50,204 nucleotides of DNA, from assembly GCF_947495455.1 (NCBI RefSeq), contig NZ_CANLZC010000032.1, forward strand, positions 1 to 50,204, given 5' to 3'. Position numbers and translations under genes: made by a program. The DNA comes from an uncultured Shewanella sp. (GTDB taxonomy: Bacteria; Pseudomonadota; Gammaproteobacteria; Enterobacterales; Shewanellaceae). The notes beneath the pieces were generated by a model. The model was given only the letters and a program-made list of their open reading frames with translations. It was not told where the DNA came from and ran no database searches. Of the stretch, positions 9,214 through 20,712 are shown in pieces. Numbering within the stretch: position 1 is the stretch's first letter; the number at the start of each line of letters is the position of its first letter.

Positions 9214-10059
9214 TTAAAAATACTTAGCATGAAACGCTAAATGTTCTTCAATAAAACTCGCAATAAAATAATAACTATGATCGTACCCTGGTTGCATTCT
9301 TAATGTTAACGGATAAGATTCTTGTTCAATAAAATCATGTAAACTTTCAGGCTTAAGCTCTTTTTCTAAAAAAGGATCGTCCAAACCTTGATCAATCAAA
9401 ATAGGCGTAGAAATCCCCTTACTCCGCATTAATTCAACGGCATCATATTGCTTCCATGAATCAAGATCTTCCCCTAAATAAGCAGTAAAGGCCTTTTTTC
9501 CCCATGGTGATGACATAGGATGACAAATAGGACTAAATGCAGAAATAGACGTATATCGCTCAAATGTTAGCCCTAACACTAAAGCACCATGCCCCCCCAT
9601 TGAATGACCCGAAATAGCCCGTTTATCACTGACAGCAAAGTTGGCTTCAATAAGCTCAGGTAATTCCGTCAGCACATAATCAAACATGCGATAATGCTTA
9701 GCCCAAGGTGCCTGAGTGGCGTTAAGATAAAACCCCGCCCCTAACCCCAAATCGTAGGCGCCATCTTGAGCATCGGCAACACCTTCTCCTCTCGGACTCG
9801 TATCCATTGCAACAATGGCAATACCAAGCTTGGCGGCAATGCCTAAAGCGCCTGCTTTTTGCATAAAGTTTTCATCAGTACAGGTCAGTCCCGATAACCA
9901 ATACACAACAGGCACAGGCTTAACTAGACTTTGAGGCGGCAAAAAAATAGCAAAACGCATTTCACACTTAAGACTTGCCGACATATGTTGATACTGTTGA
10001 TGTAACCCACCAAACACTTTATTACTGCTAAGCAAAGTCAGGGGCGATTTATTTTCCAT
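9214..10059 (-). CDS. fghA: S-formylglutathione hydrolase
   Basis: Hydrolyses S-formylglutathione to formate and glutathione, the second step of glutathione-dependent formaldehyde oxidation. It is an esterase D-type alpha/beta hydrolase with the oxyanion motif YWLSGLTCTDENFMQKAG, the nucleophile elbow ISGHSMGGHGALVLGL (Ser in GHSMGG), Asp in DQGLDDPF and His in GYDHSYYF. The frame opens at a TTG at 10074, but GAGGAAA followed at proper distance by ATG 10059 (MENKSPL) is a better start, giving 281 residues, close to the 277 of E. coli FrmB. It lies directly downstream of adhC with only about 20 bases between them, so the two are one operon. Confidence 0.95.
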   Translation of the reverse strand: MENKSPLTLLSSNKVFGGLHQQYQHMSASLKCEMRFAIFLPPQSLVKPVPVVYWLSGLTCTDENFMQKAGALGIAAKLGIAIVAMDTSPRGEGVADAQDGAYDLGLGAGFYLNATQAPWAKHYRMFDYVLTELPELIEANFAVSDKRAISGHSMGGHGALVLGLTFERYTSISAFSPICHPMSSPWGKKAFTAYLGEDLDSWKQYDAVELMRSKGISTPILIDQGLDDPFLEKELKPESLHDFIEQESYPLTLRMQPGYDHSYYFIASFIEEHLAFHAKYF

Positions 10060-10077
10060 TAACCATTTCCTCAATCG

Positions 10078-11358
<1,281 letters not shown>

Positions 11359-12228
11359 ATGTTAAGTTGGGAAGGCGTTTGCGAGTTTGTGGCTGTCGCC
11401 GAAACAGAAAGCTTCACCTTGGCAGCGAAAAAGCTCAGTATTTCTACGGCTCAAGTCAGTAGACAAATCACGGCTCTAGAAGCAAGGTTGGCCGCAAAGC
11501 TGTTTTATCGCACCACACGTAAGGTCTCTGTGACAGAAGTTGGTAAAATTTATTATCAACATTGTCGCCAAATATTAGACGGTTTAGATGAAGCAGAACG
11601 TGCTATCACGAACCTTCACTCTACTCCTCGCGGCCATTTGAAGTTAACCGCCCCTAATACTTATGGGGAGCGCACCATAGCGCCATTAATCAACAACTTT
11701 ATCGCTCGTTATCCAGAGCTAAATGTTCAACTTCACCTCACCAATAAACCATTAGATCTGGTGGATGAAGGCTTTGATTTAGGGATCCGCTTAGGCCATT
11801 TAGAAGCTTCCAGTATGATGGCAAAACAATTATCAACACGCAAACTCCATGTCTGTGCATCGCCTGAGTATATTCAACGTCATGGTCTCCCTAACCAATT
11901 AAGCGATCTTGAACACCATAATTGCTTATTGGGAACAAAAGATTATTGGCAATTTTATGATCAAGGAAAAAGACGCAGTATTCGTGTCAAAGGCAATTTA
12001 CGCTGTAATAGTGGCCAAGCCCTCACCGATGCGGCGTTAAAAAGCATAGGTATTGTGCAGCTACCTGACTATTATGTGCGCCCCTATATTCAACAAGGTT
12101 TACTGGTTAATCTTATTGAAAAATACATAGATTCAGACGGAATTTGGGCCATCTATCCCCATAATCGCCATTTATCACCTAAAGTAAGAATGCTCGTGGA
12201 TTATTTAGCCGAGAAGTTAAACCAATAA
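11359..12228 (+). CDS. LysR-family transcriptional regulator
   Basis: Residues 1-65 form the LysR winged helix-turn-helix (FVAVAETESFTLAAKKLSISTAQVSRQITALEARL, then LFYRTTRKVSVTEVG). Residues 90-289 form the periplasmic-binding-like effector domain, containing GHLKLTAPNTYGERTIAPLI and DLGIRLGHLEASSMMAKQL. The 289 residues are typical of the CrgA-like subgroup of LysR proteins. It is divergent from the adhC-fghA formaldehyde detoxification operon with 156 bases between starts, so it most likely controls that operon in response to formaldehyde or its glutathione adduct. The ligand is inference; no residue identifies it. Confidence 0.93.
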   Translation: MLSWEGVCEFVAVAETESFTLAAKKLSISTAQVSRQITALEARLAAKLFYRTTRKVSVTEVGKIYYQHCRQILDGLDEAERAITNLHSTPRGHLKLTAPNTYGERTIAPLINNFIARYPELNVQLHLTNKPLDLVDEGFDLGIRLGHLEASSMMAKQLSTRKLHVCASPEYIQRHGLPNQLSDLEHHNCLLGTKDYWQFYDQGKRRSIRVKGNLRCNSGQALTDAALKSIGIVQLPDYYVRPYIQQGLLVNLIEKYIDSDGIWAIYPHNRHLSPKVRMLVDYLAEKLNQ

Positions 12229-12248
12229 AGGGTTATTTATCAAAATTA

Positions 12249-12273
12249 AGGGAGAGGTAATTACACTCTCCCT
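12249..12273. terminator. Bidirectional hairpin between the LysR gene and the crbS-like gene
   Basis: 8-bp perfect stem AGGGAGAG / CTCTCCCT with a 9-base loop, between two converging genes. The minus strand continues TTAATTTTG, the plus strand ATACTGG, so it should work better for the leftward transcript. Confidence 0.6.
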
Positions 12274-12286
12274 ATACTGGTATGAA

Positions 12287-15200
12287 TTACTGAGATTTGA
12301 TTAAACTGGACATTAATCCCTTTAACGCTGCTGGTTTAACCATTTTGGCCATAAATTCATAACCTCGTTGATGAACATCATCAATTAATGTTTTTTGAGT
12401 ATTGGCCGTGATCAAAATCCCCGGAATAGACTTACCAAAGTGAGCACGAATACCATCCATAGCATCGACACCATTTTGACCATCATCAAGATGGTAATCA
12501 GATAAAATAATATTTGGCACGACATCTAAACGGATCAATAATGCTTTTGCCTCCTCAAAAGAAGCTGCACAGAAAACCTGGCACTGCCAACGGGTTAATA
12601 AAGATTCCAGCCCTGCGAGAATAGCCTCTTCATTATCAATACATAACACCTTAATACCCGCTAAAGGCTGCATTAAAGAAGGCTTCACACTCACCTGAGA
12701 CTTAACAACGGGTTGTCCATATGGAATGCAAATGGAAAACAGTGATCCCTTAGCGAGCCTTGATGTCACGTTAATTTTATGTTTTAGCACACGACTAATT
12801 CGGTCTACTATCGCTAATCCTAATCCTAACCCGCTCACTTGCTTAGTCTCTGGATTTTCAAGTCGCTTAAATTCTCTGAAGATATGACTCAAATCAGACT
12901 CTGCGATGCCACATCCGGTATCAATCACTTGAATTTCTAACCCATGTCTGCGATGGCGACAACCTAATAGCACACGCCCTCCTTTCGCATAACGATAGGC
13001 ATTGGTCAAAAAGTTTTGTAATACACGCCGCAATAAATAAGGATCAGAATTAACCGTTGCCGAACAGGACACATAACTAAAATCGATATCACAATCTGCT
13101 GCCATAGCCTCAAATTCTATCGCCAATTCACTCAATAGCTGATTAATCATAAAATCTTTACGATTCACATCCACCGTACCAGAATCCAGCTTTGAAATAT
13201 CAAGCAGATCCGTTAATAACTCACCCGCCGCTTTCAATGAACTGCCAATATGCGATAAGGTTTCCTTACCGGCTTGAGTCAAATCAGGATCTTGAGATAA
13301 AGAAGCAGAAAACAAACGTGCAGCGTTAAGCGGTTGCATCAAATCGTGACCCACTGCGGCTAAGAAGCGACTTTTAGAGGCATTCGCTTTTTCTTCTTCT
13401 GCTTTTGCTCGAATTAACTGTGCATTTAAAACAGACAACTCATGTGTTCTAGCTGTTACCCGTGTCTCTAACGTATCATTCATTTCTTGTAGCGCTCTGG
13501 CTTGTTCTCGATATTGAGTAATATCAGTAAAGGTCATCACAAAGCCCCCACTAGGAATAGGATTACCTTGCACCTTAATCACACGGCCATCTTGTCGCTC
13601 CCTTTCTGAAACATGGGCTGAGCCTTGACGCATAAATGCCACTCGTTTAGCGACCTGTTCCTCAATATCACCTTCACCGCAATACCCCCTCACTGCATTA
13701 AAATGGATCACATCAGCAATAGGCATGCCTGCTTTTAAAAACTCAGGAGGATAATCATATAACTTAGCGTATTTATCGTTCCAAGCGACTAAATTTAAGT
13801 CTTTATCGACCACACTCATGCCTTCATAAGCGTGCTCTATTGCCCCACGTAACATTTCTTGGCTTAACATAATTTTTGAAGAAGCATCATCAACCAAATT
13901 AAACACTTCATCAATAGCTAAATCTCTGCCATGTACGACAGAGTCCATCACCAAAGCCGCACTTGAACCGCCTAAGATCCCCGCCAATAAATGCTCAGTT
14001 TGTCTCACCAATTCTGGCGCAGCCACTTTATCACGCATGTCACTCTTTACTGAATCTTCTGAAAATTGAGCAAAGCTATCATAAGCCGCAGATGGACTCA
14101 TAAAACGACTCGCCAACAGCAATAGATCTTGATGAGTGATTGACATAGACCGATTTGTTGACGGGCCTTTTAATGTTCCCGGTGTCACAAAAGCACGGGC
14201 TTGCATCCTTTCAACCACCCCCGCGCGACACCAAATAGATCCCAGAATATAGCCTAAAATATTCGCCAGCAAAGCATATGAAATATCAATGGCATCAGGT
14301 TTTATCATCGGCATCAAATCAACATGGAGTACTTGCCCACCAACCGAATCCATCACCTCTTGCCATAAAATCACAAACCAAACACTAAAGCCGGTTATTA
14401 AACCAGTAAACACTCCCCCACGATTACCATGAGTCCAATACATACCGCCAATCAATGCTGGAGCCAATTGAGCAAAAGCACCAAAAGATAAAATACCTAA
14501 GCCCGCTAATGAACGACTATCGAGCAAAGCGAGATAACAGACATAACCCATGCCTAATATCAGGATAATGGTTAGCCGTCTCACATTCAGTAGCACACTG
14601 GAAAAATCACTAAAGTTTTTCTGTTTTATTTGCTCAGTGCGAAGCATAATGGGAACAACCCATTCATTACTCACCATGACACTTATCGTCACAACAGCAA
14701 CAATAACCATGCCTGTTGCGGCTGAAATCGTACCCAAAAGCGCAATAATCGATAAAGAAGGATGCTGCAGCACTAAGGGTAAATTAACCACATAACTATC
14801 CGGTGATACCACATCCCCTAAAATACTTTTCCCTGCTAAGGCGATAGGGATCACAAATAATGCAAATAAAATTAAATAAAGTGGGAATAGCCAACGCGCT
14901 TTAACTAAGGTTTTCTCACTGTCACATTCCACCATCATGACGTGAAATTGTCTAGGCATACATAAAAAAGCGGCCATACCAACAAAGAGCTCAGGCAATA
15001 ACGACATAAAGTTAAAGTCAGTTTTTTTTATCACATTTTGACTGACTGCGTTTTGCCACAAATCGCCCACGCCATCAAACACATCAAATACTATGATTAA
15101 ACCAATTAATAAGAAAGCAACGAGCTTCACCATTGATTCAAACGCAATCGCCAATATCATGCCAGGATTATGCTCCGTCGCATTCAGCTTTTGCGTCCCA

Positions 15201-15715
15201 AATAAAATCGCAAATAACGCTAAAATAACCGTAATAATTAAGGCTTCCGTTTGAGTATCAAATAATCCCTCACCTTGCTGAAACAAACTCATACCAAATA
15301 TCATGGCTTTTAACTGCAGAACGATATAAGGCATGATGGCGAAAAGCGCAATCAAAGTCACAATAGCCGCCAGAACTTGCGATTTACCATATCTTGCTGC
15401 AATAAAATCAGCAACAGAAGTAATGTTATGGTTTTTTGTCACCATCACTATTTTCTTCACTAATCCAAAGCCGACAGTAAAAAACAATAATGGCCCGATA
15501 AATATGGGTAAAAAAGACCAAAGATCTTCTGCTGATTGACCCACAGTACCTAAAAAACTCCAAGAAGAACAATACACACCTAAACTCAGCGCATAAATCC
15601 ACACTTGCATACGTTTAGTAATGCGAGTAAACCAACGTTCAGCTCCCCAAGCTAATAAAAATAATGTTAAAGCATATAAAATGGCTGTTGCGCTGATAAT
15701 AATTGTAAACTTCAT
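12287..15715 (-). CDS. crbS: Transporter-coupled hybrid sensor histidine kinase, CrbS-like
   Basis: The start is taken at MKFTIIISA (15715); the extra nine codons upstream do not fit the membrane start. That gives 1142 residues. Approximate domains: 1-500, a sodium/solute symporter-like (SLC5) region of about 13 helices; 500-610, a linker of the STAC type; 620-740, a PAS domain (AYEGMSVVDKDLNLVAWN to VMTFTDITQYREQ); 780-860, the dimerisation domain with the phosphoacceptor His in FLAAVGHDLMQPLNAARLF; 890-1005, the ATPase domain (FLTNAYRYA, DTGCGIAESD, GLGLGLAIV); 1025-1140, a receiver with IDNEE and Asp in ILSDYHLDDG. This architecture is that of CrbS, the sensor of the acetate switch. It is divergent from acs, its expected target, and the CrbR-like regulator is 3 kb away. 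Confidence 0.92.
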   Translation of the reverse strand: MKFTIIISATAILYALTLFLLAWGAERWFTRITKRMQVWIYALSLGVYCSSWSFLGTVGQSAEDLWSFLPIFIGPLLFFTVGFGLVKKIVMVTKNHNITSVADFIAARYGKSQVLAAIVTLIALFAIMPYIVLQLKAMIFGMSLFQQGEGLFDTQTEALIITVILALFAILFGTQKLNATEHNPGMILAIAFESMVKLVAFLLIGLIIVFDVFDGVGDLWQNAVSQNVIKKTDFNFMSLLPELFVGMAAFLCMPRQFHVMMVECDSEKTLVKARWLFPLYLILFALFVIPIALAGKSILGDVVSPDSYVVNLPLVLQHPSLSIIALLGTISAATGMVIVAVVTISVMVSNEWVVPIMLRTEQIKQKNFSDFSSVLLNVRRLTIILILGMGYVCYLALLDSRSLAGLGILSFGAFAQLAPALIGGMYWTHGNRGGVFTGLITGFSVWFVILWQEVMDSVGGQVLHVDLMPMIKPDAIDISYALLANILGYILGSIWCRAGVVERMQARAFVTPGTLKGPSTNRSMSITHQDLLLLASRFMSPSAAYDSFAQFSEDSVKSDMRDKVAAPELVRQTEHLLAGILGGSSAALVMDSVVHGRDLAIDEVFNLVDDASSKIMLSQEMLRGAIEHAYEGMSVVDKDLNLVAWNDKYAKLYDYPPEFLKAGMPIADVIHFNAVRGYCGEGDIEEQVAKRVAFMRQGSAHVSERERQDGRVIKVQGNPIPSGGFVMTFTDITQYREQARALQEMNDTLETRVTARTHELSVLNAQLIRAKAEEEKANASKSRFLAAVGHDLMQPLNAARLFSASLSQDPDLTQAGKETLSHIGSSLKAAGELLTDLLDISKLDSGTVDVNRKDFMINQLLSELAIEFEAMAADCDIDFSYVSCSATVNSDPYLLRRVLQNFLTNAYRYAKGGRVLLGCRHRRHGLEIQVIDTGCGIAESDLSHIFREFKRLENPETKQVSGLGLGLAIVDRISRVLKHKINVTSRLAKGSLFSICIPYGQPVVKSQVSVKPSLMQPLAGIKVLCIDNEEAILAGLESLLTRWQCQVFCAASFEEAKALLIRLDVVPNIILSDYHLDDGQNGVDAMDGIRAHFGKSIPGILITANTQKTLIDDVHQRGYEFMAKMVKPAALKGLMSSLIKSQ

Positions 15716-16141
15716 AACTCTCTCGTGTTTAAGATACGCCAAACTTTGATAATGAGTTCAACAACCCTTAATTTAACTCTCAATATAACCGCTAAATCAT
15801 ATATCACTTGAAAAGATCTGTTTTCATTCACTAAAAGTAATTACCTCAAAAGGCTAATGTGTAGTTTATCTAGAATAAAAACTAACAGCTATCAAATTAA
15901 GACAAGACATTCTTTGAAATAAAGCCTTTGCGCATTCAATAAAATAACCCCACAAAAAAAACTACAAACCACAACAATAAAACCCAAACAAAAACAAGTA
16001 AAAAACAAATGAGAAACAAATGAGAAACAAAAAAGAGTCAAAACAAAACGATTGACAACAAAAAGCCTTGTCTTTGAACTGGTTCAAGCCAAAATTTAAT
16101 GCTATTTTAAAATGACTTTCTCGCCTGCACATTAACAGGGA
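15716..16141. promoter_or_regulatory. Divergent control region of crbS and acs
   Basis: About 430 AT-rich bases. A perfect palindrome TTGAACTGGTTCAA (16074-16087) lies about 60 bases before the acs start and is a candidate operator. A TTGACA at 16052-16057 lacks a good -10 at 17 bases. The ribosome binding site AGGGA (16137-16141) abuts the first ATG (16142), which favours the second ATG (16148) for acs. Confidence 0.4.
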
Positions 16142-16147
16142 ATGCCA

Positions 16148-18094
16148 ATGAAAGCTCAATCTCTCTACAAAGTTCCAAGTACTATAGCCGAAAAAACACG
16201 GGTTAATGATGAACAATATAAAAAAATGTACCAAGAGTCTGTCATTAACCCTACAGGATTTTGGCGAGAACATGGTAAACGTATTGACTGGATCAAGCCT
16301 TATACTCAAATAAAAAAAACCTCATTTGACGATCATAATCTTTATATAAAATGGTTTTATGATGGCACGCTCAACGCTTCAGCTAACTGCCTTGATAGGC
16401 ACCTAAAATACGATAAAAACAAACTTGCCATCATTTGGGAGAGCGACGATGCCCAAAAGCAGCGTACCTTGACTTACCAGGAATTACACAAGCAAGTCAG
16501 TCAATTCGCCAATGGTTTATTAAGCCAAGGTGTTAGGCGTGCAGATGTTGTCACGATTTATATGCCAATGATCCCAGAAGCCATTATCGCCATGTTAGCT
16601 TGTGCGAGAATTGGAGCGATACATTCAGTGATCTTTGGAGGATTTTCCCCAGAATCCATTGCAGCAAGGATCATTGATGGGCAATCTAAAGTGGTCATTA
16701 CTGCCGACGAAGGCGTCAGAGCAGGCCGGATCATTCCATTGAAAAATAATGTCGATGAAGCCATATCACACACGAATGTCACTTGTGTAGAGAAAGTCAT
16801 TGTCATTGAACATACTTCTGGCGACGTGACATGGCATAAAGAAAGAGATATCAGTTGGCATGCACTCATGAATACCGCATCAGAGCATTGTCCCTATGAA
16901 GAAATGTCCGCCGAAGATCCCTTATTTCTGCTTTATACATCGGGATCCACTGGCAGCCCTAAAGGAGTTTTACATACCACAGGTGGCTACATGGTCTATG
17001 CATCCATGACCCATGAGTACATTTTTGATCATAAAAAAGACGATATTTATTGGTGTACTGCCGATGTAGGATGGATAACGGGCCACTCCTATATGGTCTA
17101 TGGTCCGCTGGCTAATGGCGCAACCATTTTAATGCATGAAGGTGTGCCTAACTATCCTAGCCCTTCACGGTTAGGCGAAATGATCGATAGACATAAAGTC
17201 ACCACCTTATACACTGCCCCCACCTTAATACGTTCACTCATGGCGGAAGGAAAAGAGAAATTTGCAAACTTTGATGGCAGTTCATTGCGTATTCTAGGCA
17301 CTGTTGGCGAGCCAATAAATCCTGAAGCTTGGCGCTGGTATCATGACACCATAGGCAAACAAGCATGTCCGATTGTTGATACTTGGTGGCAAACTGAAAC
17401 TGGCGGTGTGTTGATCACTCCACTACCAGGTGCGACAAACACTAAGCCTGGATCAGCCACCCGTCCATTTTTTGGTGTTCAACCTGCACTGGTTGATAAT
17501 CAAGGTCATTTATTAGAAGGCGAAAACGAAGGAAATTTAGTGATTCTTGACTCATGGCCAGGGCAAATGAGAACCATTTATGGGGATCATGACCGTTTTA
17601 TTTTAACTTACTTTAAAACATTCAACGGCATGTATTGTACAGGCGATGGTGCACGACGAGATGAAGATGGTTACTATTGGATCACAGGCCGTGTTGATGA
17701 TGTGATCAATGTTGCAGGGCACCGTTTAGGCACAGCTGAAATTGAAAGTGCGTTAGTCGCTCACCCTCATGTCGCTGAAGCCGCCGTTGTCGGGTACCCT
17801 CATGAAATTAAAGGCCAAGGTATCTATGCATACGTCACCTTAAACACAGGCATTAATGAAACTGATCAATTAGCACAAGAACTCATCAAATGGGTGAGAA
17901 AAGAAATTGGGTCAATCGCCACCCCAGATCTCATCCAGTGGGCCCCCAGCCTTCCAAAAACTCGCTCAGGAAAAATAATGCGACGATTTTTGAGAAAAAT
18001 TGCCGCAAATGAGACGACACAATTAGGCGATGCTTCCACTCTCGCCGATCCTACCGTCATCGACGCTTTAATAGCCAGTCGATTAAATCGATAG
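16148..18094 (+). CDS. acs: Acetyl-CoA synthetase
   Basis: Activates acetate with ATP and CoA through acetyl-AMP, the high-affinity route for acetate uptake. AGGGA lies six bases before ATG 16148, so I start there (648 residues; E. coli Acs has 652). N-terminal family signature: [15 protein letters not shown] and [12 protein letters not shown]. Adenylation motifs: [15 protein letters not shown] (P-loop), [43 protein letters not shown] and [19 protein letters not shown]. The C-terminal [12 protein letters not shown] contains the catalytic Lys that is acetylated in other bacteria. The active-site Trp of acetate-specific enzymes is in DTWWQTE. It is divergent from the crbS-like kinase and expected to be CrbR-activated. 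Confidence 0.97.
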   Translation: MKAQSLYKVPSTIAEKTRVNDEQYKKMYQESVINPTGFWREHGKRIDWIKPYTQIKKTSFDDHNLYIKWFYDGTLNASANCLDRHLKYDKNKLAIIWESDDAQKQRTLTYQELHKQVSQFANGLLSQGVRRADVVTIYMPMIPEAIIAMLACARIGAIHSVIFGGFSPESIAARIIDGQSKVVITADEGVRAGRIIPLKNNVDEAISHTNVTCVEKVIVIEHTSGDVTWHKERDISWHALMNTASEHCPYEEMSAEDPLFLLYTSGSTGSPKGVLHTTGGYMVYASMTHEYIFDHKKDDIYWCTADVGWITGHSYMVYGPLANGATILMHEGVPNYPSPSRLGEMIDRHKVTTLYTAPTLIRSLMAEGKEKFANFDGSSLRILGTVGEPINPEAWRWYHDTIGKQACPIVDTWWQTETGGVLITPLPGATNTKPGSATRPFFGVQPALVDNQGHLLEGENEGNLVILDSWPGQMRTIYGDHDRFILTYFKTFNGMYCTGDGARRDEDGYYWITGRVDDVINVAGHRLGTAEIESALVAHPHVAEAAVVGYPHEIKGQGIYAYVTLNTGINETDQLAQELIKWVRKEIGSIATPDLIQWAPSLPKTRSGKIMRRFLRKIAANETTQLGDASTLADPTVIDALIASRLNR

Positions 18095-18101
18095 TCGCTC
18101 A

Positions 18102-18140
18102 CTCTTTCGAGTCCAACTCGAGCCCAACGACTCGAAAGAG
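18102..18140 (+). terminator. Long hairpin after acs
   Basis: 12-bp perfect stem CTCTTTCGAGTC / GACTCGAAAGAG with a 15-base loop that itself contains CTCGAG. It begins eight bases after the acs stop codon and ends about 70 bases before radD. There is no T run, so it may protect the 3' end of the mRNA or act with Rho rather than as a classical terminator. Confidence 0.5.
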
Positions 18141-18207
18141 ACAAAATCATGATAAAATTCATCAGTGCTGGTATGCTTACAGCAAACAAATATCATGATA
18201 ATGCTAA

Positions 18208-19959
18208 GTGAAATTAAGAGACTACCAACAAGATTCCGTCGATGCCGCTATCAGTCACTTTAAAAAAACAACGGATTCAGCAGTATTGGTACTGCCCACT
18301 GGCGCAGGAAAAAGTATCGTCATTGCCCAGCTCGCAAAAATTGCAAAAGGACGAGTACTGGTTCTCACCCACGTAAAAGAGTTAGTGGCACAAAATGCAG
18401 AAAAAGTTGGCTTGCTCACCACTGCCGCTAGCATTTATTCAGCTGGATTGAAACAAAAGTCCACTACAGGTAAAACAGTAGTTGCTAGCATTCAATCTGC
18501 GGTAAAAAAACCTCAACAATTTAATGAAGCTTTTTCAATAGTGATTATCGATGAGTGCCACCGTGTCAGCAATGAAAAAACCAGTCAGTATCAGCAATTA
18601 TTAACACACCTTTTCAAACAAAATCCAAAATTAAAATTACTGGGGTTAACCGCTACCCCTTATCGTTTAGGAATAGGGTGGATATATCGACACCATTACC
18701 ATGGAAAAGTCGGTAACCCTGAGAACGCCATTTTTGAGAAATGCATTTTCGAACTGCCCATTCGTCCTCTCATAAAGTCAGGCTTTCTGACTCAACCAAT
18801 AATGTTAGATGGTCTATCGGCCCAATATGACTTTAGCCAACTCACACCCTCAAAGACTGGTGAATATTCAGAAAGTGAAATCGACTCATTACTTAACCAT
18901 TCTGGGCGAGCAACAACAGCCATTATAAAACAACTTATTGAGTTAGCTAAAACCCGTCAGGGGATTATTATTTTCGCAGCAACCATCAGACATGCACAAG
19001 AAATCATGACTCAGTTGGCTTGTGAAACTGCAGTACTCATTACAGGAAACACCTCAAGCCAAGAAAGAGATGATTACATTGCCGCCTTTAAAGCAAAGAA
19101 AATTAAATTTTTAGTTAATGTCTCTGTTCTCACAACAGGGTTCGATGCACCTCATGTTGATTTAATTGCCATAATGCGCCCCACGGCATCCGTCAGTTTA
19201 TTTCAGCAAATGATTGGCCGAGGCCTTAGGATCTGTGAAAACAAGCATGATTGCCTTGTCATTGATTATGCCGCCAACGGCTATGATCTGTATTTTCCCG
19301 AGGTTGGCCAAATAAAACCTAATAGTAAAAGTAAGCCAGTACAAGTACTCTGTCCTATATGTCAATTTGCCAATATTTTCTGGGGAATAATCGATGAAGA
19401 TGGCGATATTATCGAACATTTTGGTCGACGATGTCAGGGACTTATTACAAAAGCTCCAAACCAAAAACAGATCCAATGTGATTTTAGGTTTCGTTCTAAG
19501 TCTTGCCCCCAATGTGGCGAAGAAAACGATATTGCCGCCAAAATTTGTCAACATTGTCAATCGACACTGGTCGATCCGGATAAACGCCTTAAAGAAGTGT
19601 TGCAGCAAAAACACCATCACCTGTTTAAATGTCAGACCATGCTATTTGAAGATCTCGATACACAATTGCTTGTACGTTATATCGATGTTGATGGGAATGA
19701 TTTTGTACAGCGCTTTTCAATGAAAACACCTGCACAGATCAGAGCCTTATATGCTATTTTTATCCACTCTCACACACGAACTCCCGGTATGCCACATCCT
19801 AAATACAAAGCACCCAAAGACATCATTCAACATGCAGATAATTTCAGAAAACCCGATCTTCTATTATTGAAAAAGAATAAAAACCGTTGGGATCTCATCG
19901 ACACCTTCTTCGATTACCAAGGTCGATACCAAACAGATAGACTCGTTGAATTTGAATAA
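18208..19959 (+). CDS. radD: RadD-type superfamily 2 DNA repair ATPase
   Basis: An SF2 helicase-like ATPase involved in recombination-associated repair, formerly YejH. The 583 residues match E. coli RadD (586). Motifs in order: LRDYQQDSVDA (Q-like motif), VLPTGAGKSIVIA (Walker A), LTHVKELV (Ia), IIDECHRVSN (motif II, DECH form), LGLTATPYRLGIGWIY (III), LLITG-type strand and TTGFDAPHVDLIAIMRPT (V), and QMIGRGLRICE (VI). The C-terminal third holds two zinc-binding pairs, CPICQFANIFWG with a later Cys, and CPQCGEENDIAAKICQHC. The start is GTG 18208; the next upstream in-frame codon is a stop, and no strong ribosome binding site is visible, so expression may be low. Confidence 0.93.
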   Translation: MKLRDYQQDSVDAAISHFKKTTDSAVLVLPTGAGKSIVIAQLAKIAKGRVLVLTHVKELVAQNAEKVGLLTTAASIYSAGLKQKSTTGKTVVASIQSAVKKPQQFNEAFSIVIIDECHRVSNEKTSQYQQLLTHLFKQNPKLKLLGLTATPYRLGIGWIYRHHYHGKVGNPENAIFEKCIFELPIRPLIKSGFLTQPIMLDGLSAQYDFSQLTPSKTGEYSESEIDSLLNHSGRATTAIIKQLIELAKTRQGIIIFAATIRHAQEIMTQLACETAVLITGNTSSQERDDYIAAFKAKKIKFLVNVSVLTTGFDAPHVDLIAIMRPTASVSLFQQMIGRGLRICENKHDCLVIDYAANGYDLYFPEVGQIKPNSKSKPVQVLCPICQFANIFWGIIDEDGDIIEHFGRRCQGLITKAPNQKQIQCDFRFRSKSCPQCGEENDIAAKICQHCQSTLVDPDKRLKEVLQQKHHHLFKCQTMLFEDLDTQLLVRYIDVDGNDFVQRFSMKTPAQIRALYAIFIHSHTRTPGMPHPKYKAPKDIIQHADNFRKPDLLLLKKNKNRWDLIDTFFDYQGRYQTDRLVEFE

Positions 19960-20028
19960 TTTCTTTCGCCATTATGAAATGCTTGTGACGTATGGTATAA
20001 ATATGACAAAGATTTTTTAGGAGCTAAT

Positions 20029-20286
20029 ATGTTTGTTGTCATTTTTGGCCGCCCAGGCTGCCCTTATTGTGTTCGTGCCGTTCAATTATCAGAGCAGCTT
20101 GTTGAAAAGCGTGATGATTTTGATTTTAAATATGTCGATATTCATGCAGAAGGGATCAGCAAAGCCGATCTAGAAAAAACCGTTGGCAAGCCTGTTGAAA
20201 CTGTCCCACAAATTTTTGTCGATAAAGAGCATATCGGCGGCTGTACTGAGTTTGAACAATATGTGAGAGACAAAGATTTATTATAA
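20029..20286 (+). CDS. grxA: Glutaredoxin 1
   Basis: A small cytoplasmic thiol-disulphide oxidoreductase that uses glutathione to reduce ribonucleotide reductase and other proteins. The 85 residues match E. coli GrxA. The redox site GRPGCPYCVRA (Cys-Pro-Tyr-Cys, residues 11-14) follows the first strand, and the glutathione-binding signature ETVPQIFVDKEHIGGCTEF contains the cis-Pro. A strong AGGAG lies seven bases before the ATG. It is followed by a textbook terminator and stands as its own unit between radD and the tRNA-Lys array, whose genes point the other way. Confidence 0.96.
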   Translation: MFVVIFGRPGCPYCVRAVQLSEQLVEKRDDFDFKYVDIHAEGISKADLEKTVGKPVETVPQIFVDKEHIGGCTEFEQYVRDKDLL

Positions 20287-20300
20287 TCTTTCTGCTATCT

Positions 20301-20326
20301 AAAGAGGTGTCCACACCTCTTTTTTG
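20301..20326 (+). terminator. Rho-independent terminator of grxA
   Basis: 10-bp stem AAAGAGGTGT / ACACCTCTTT with loop CC, followed directly by T residues, 15 bases after the grxA stop codon. Confidence 0.88.
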
Positions 20327-20409
20327 TTATTTTATCTCCCCCCCTTAACCAAGCGGCTACTTTTATTGTCAAATATAAGAAATAAAACATAGGTATGGAA
20401 ATATAAGAG

Positions 20410-20510
20410 TGATCGATCATGAAGCATTCTAACCTTGACCTTATTCTTCAATAAAGCGGTTAAAAGCCAACTGCCCTTTCTCTAACAAATAGCGACTGAG
20501 CTAACGCTTC
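20410..20510 (-). pseudogene. tRNA-Lys-like degenerate unit 1
   Basis: The most promoter-distal unit of the array. It keeps the anticodon arm core (GGCTTTTAACC on the minus strand) and the D-stem start, but the D-loop is expanded, there is an insertion after the anticodon arm (reading AATAAAG/CTTCAATAAAG-like on the plus strand) and the T arm and acceptor are eroded. The D-loop insert belongs to the TTTGTTAGAGAAA type. Confidence 0.75.
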
Positions 20511-20570
20511 ATCTGATATGCCTTTTTTAGATTTTTAACTGAATGATACTTTGAAGACAGTGGTGGGTCG

Positions 20571-20662
20571 TGAAGGATTCGAACCTTTGACCTTATTCTT
20601 CAATAAAGCGGTTAAAAGCCAACTGCCCTTTCTCTAATAAATAGCGACTGAGCTAACGCTTC
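20571..20662 (-). pseudogene. tRNA-Lys-like degenerate unit 2
   Basis: The 3' end is almost intact (CCACCA end, acceptor strand and most of the T arm as in the true tRNA), but it has the same insertion as unit 1 between anticodon arm and T arm, and the TTTATTAGAGAAA-type D-loop insertion. The 5' acceptor strand is damaged, so it should not fold as a normal tRNA. Confidence 0.78.
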
Positions 20663-20712
20663 ATCTGAGATGATTTTTTTAGATTTTTAACTAAATGATA
20701 CTTTGAAGAAAG

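Noticed and set aside
15962..16309. 115-residue Phe- and Cys-rich frame on the minus strand across the acs promoter and start
   Set aside because: It overlaps the beginning of acs and its composition reflects the A-rich promoter region.
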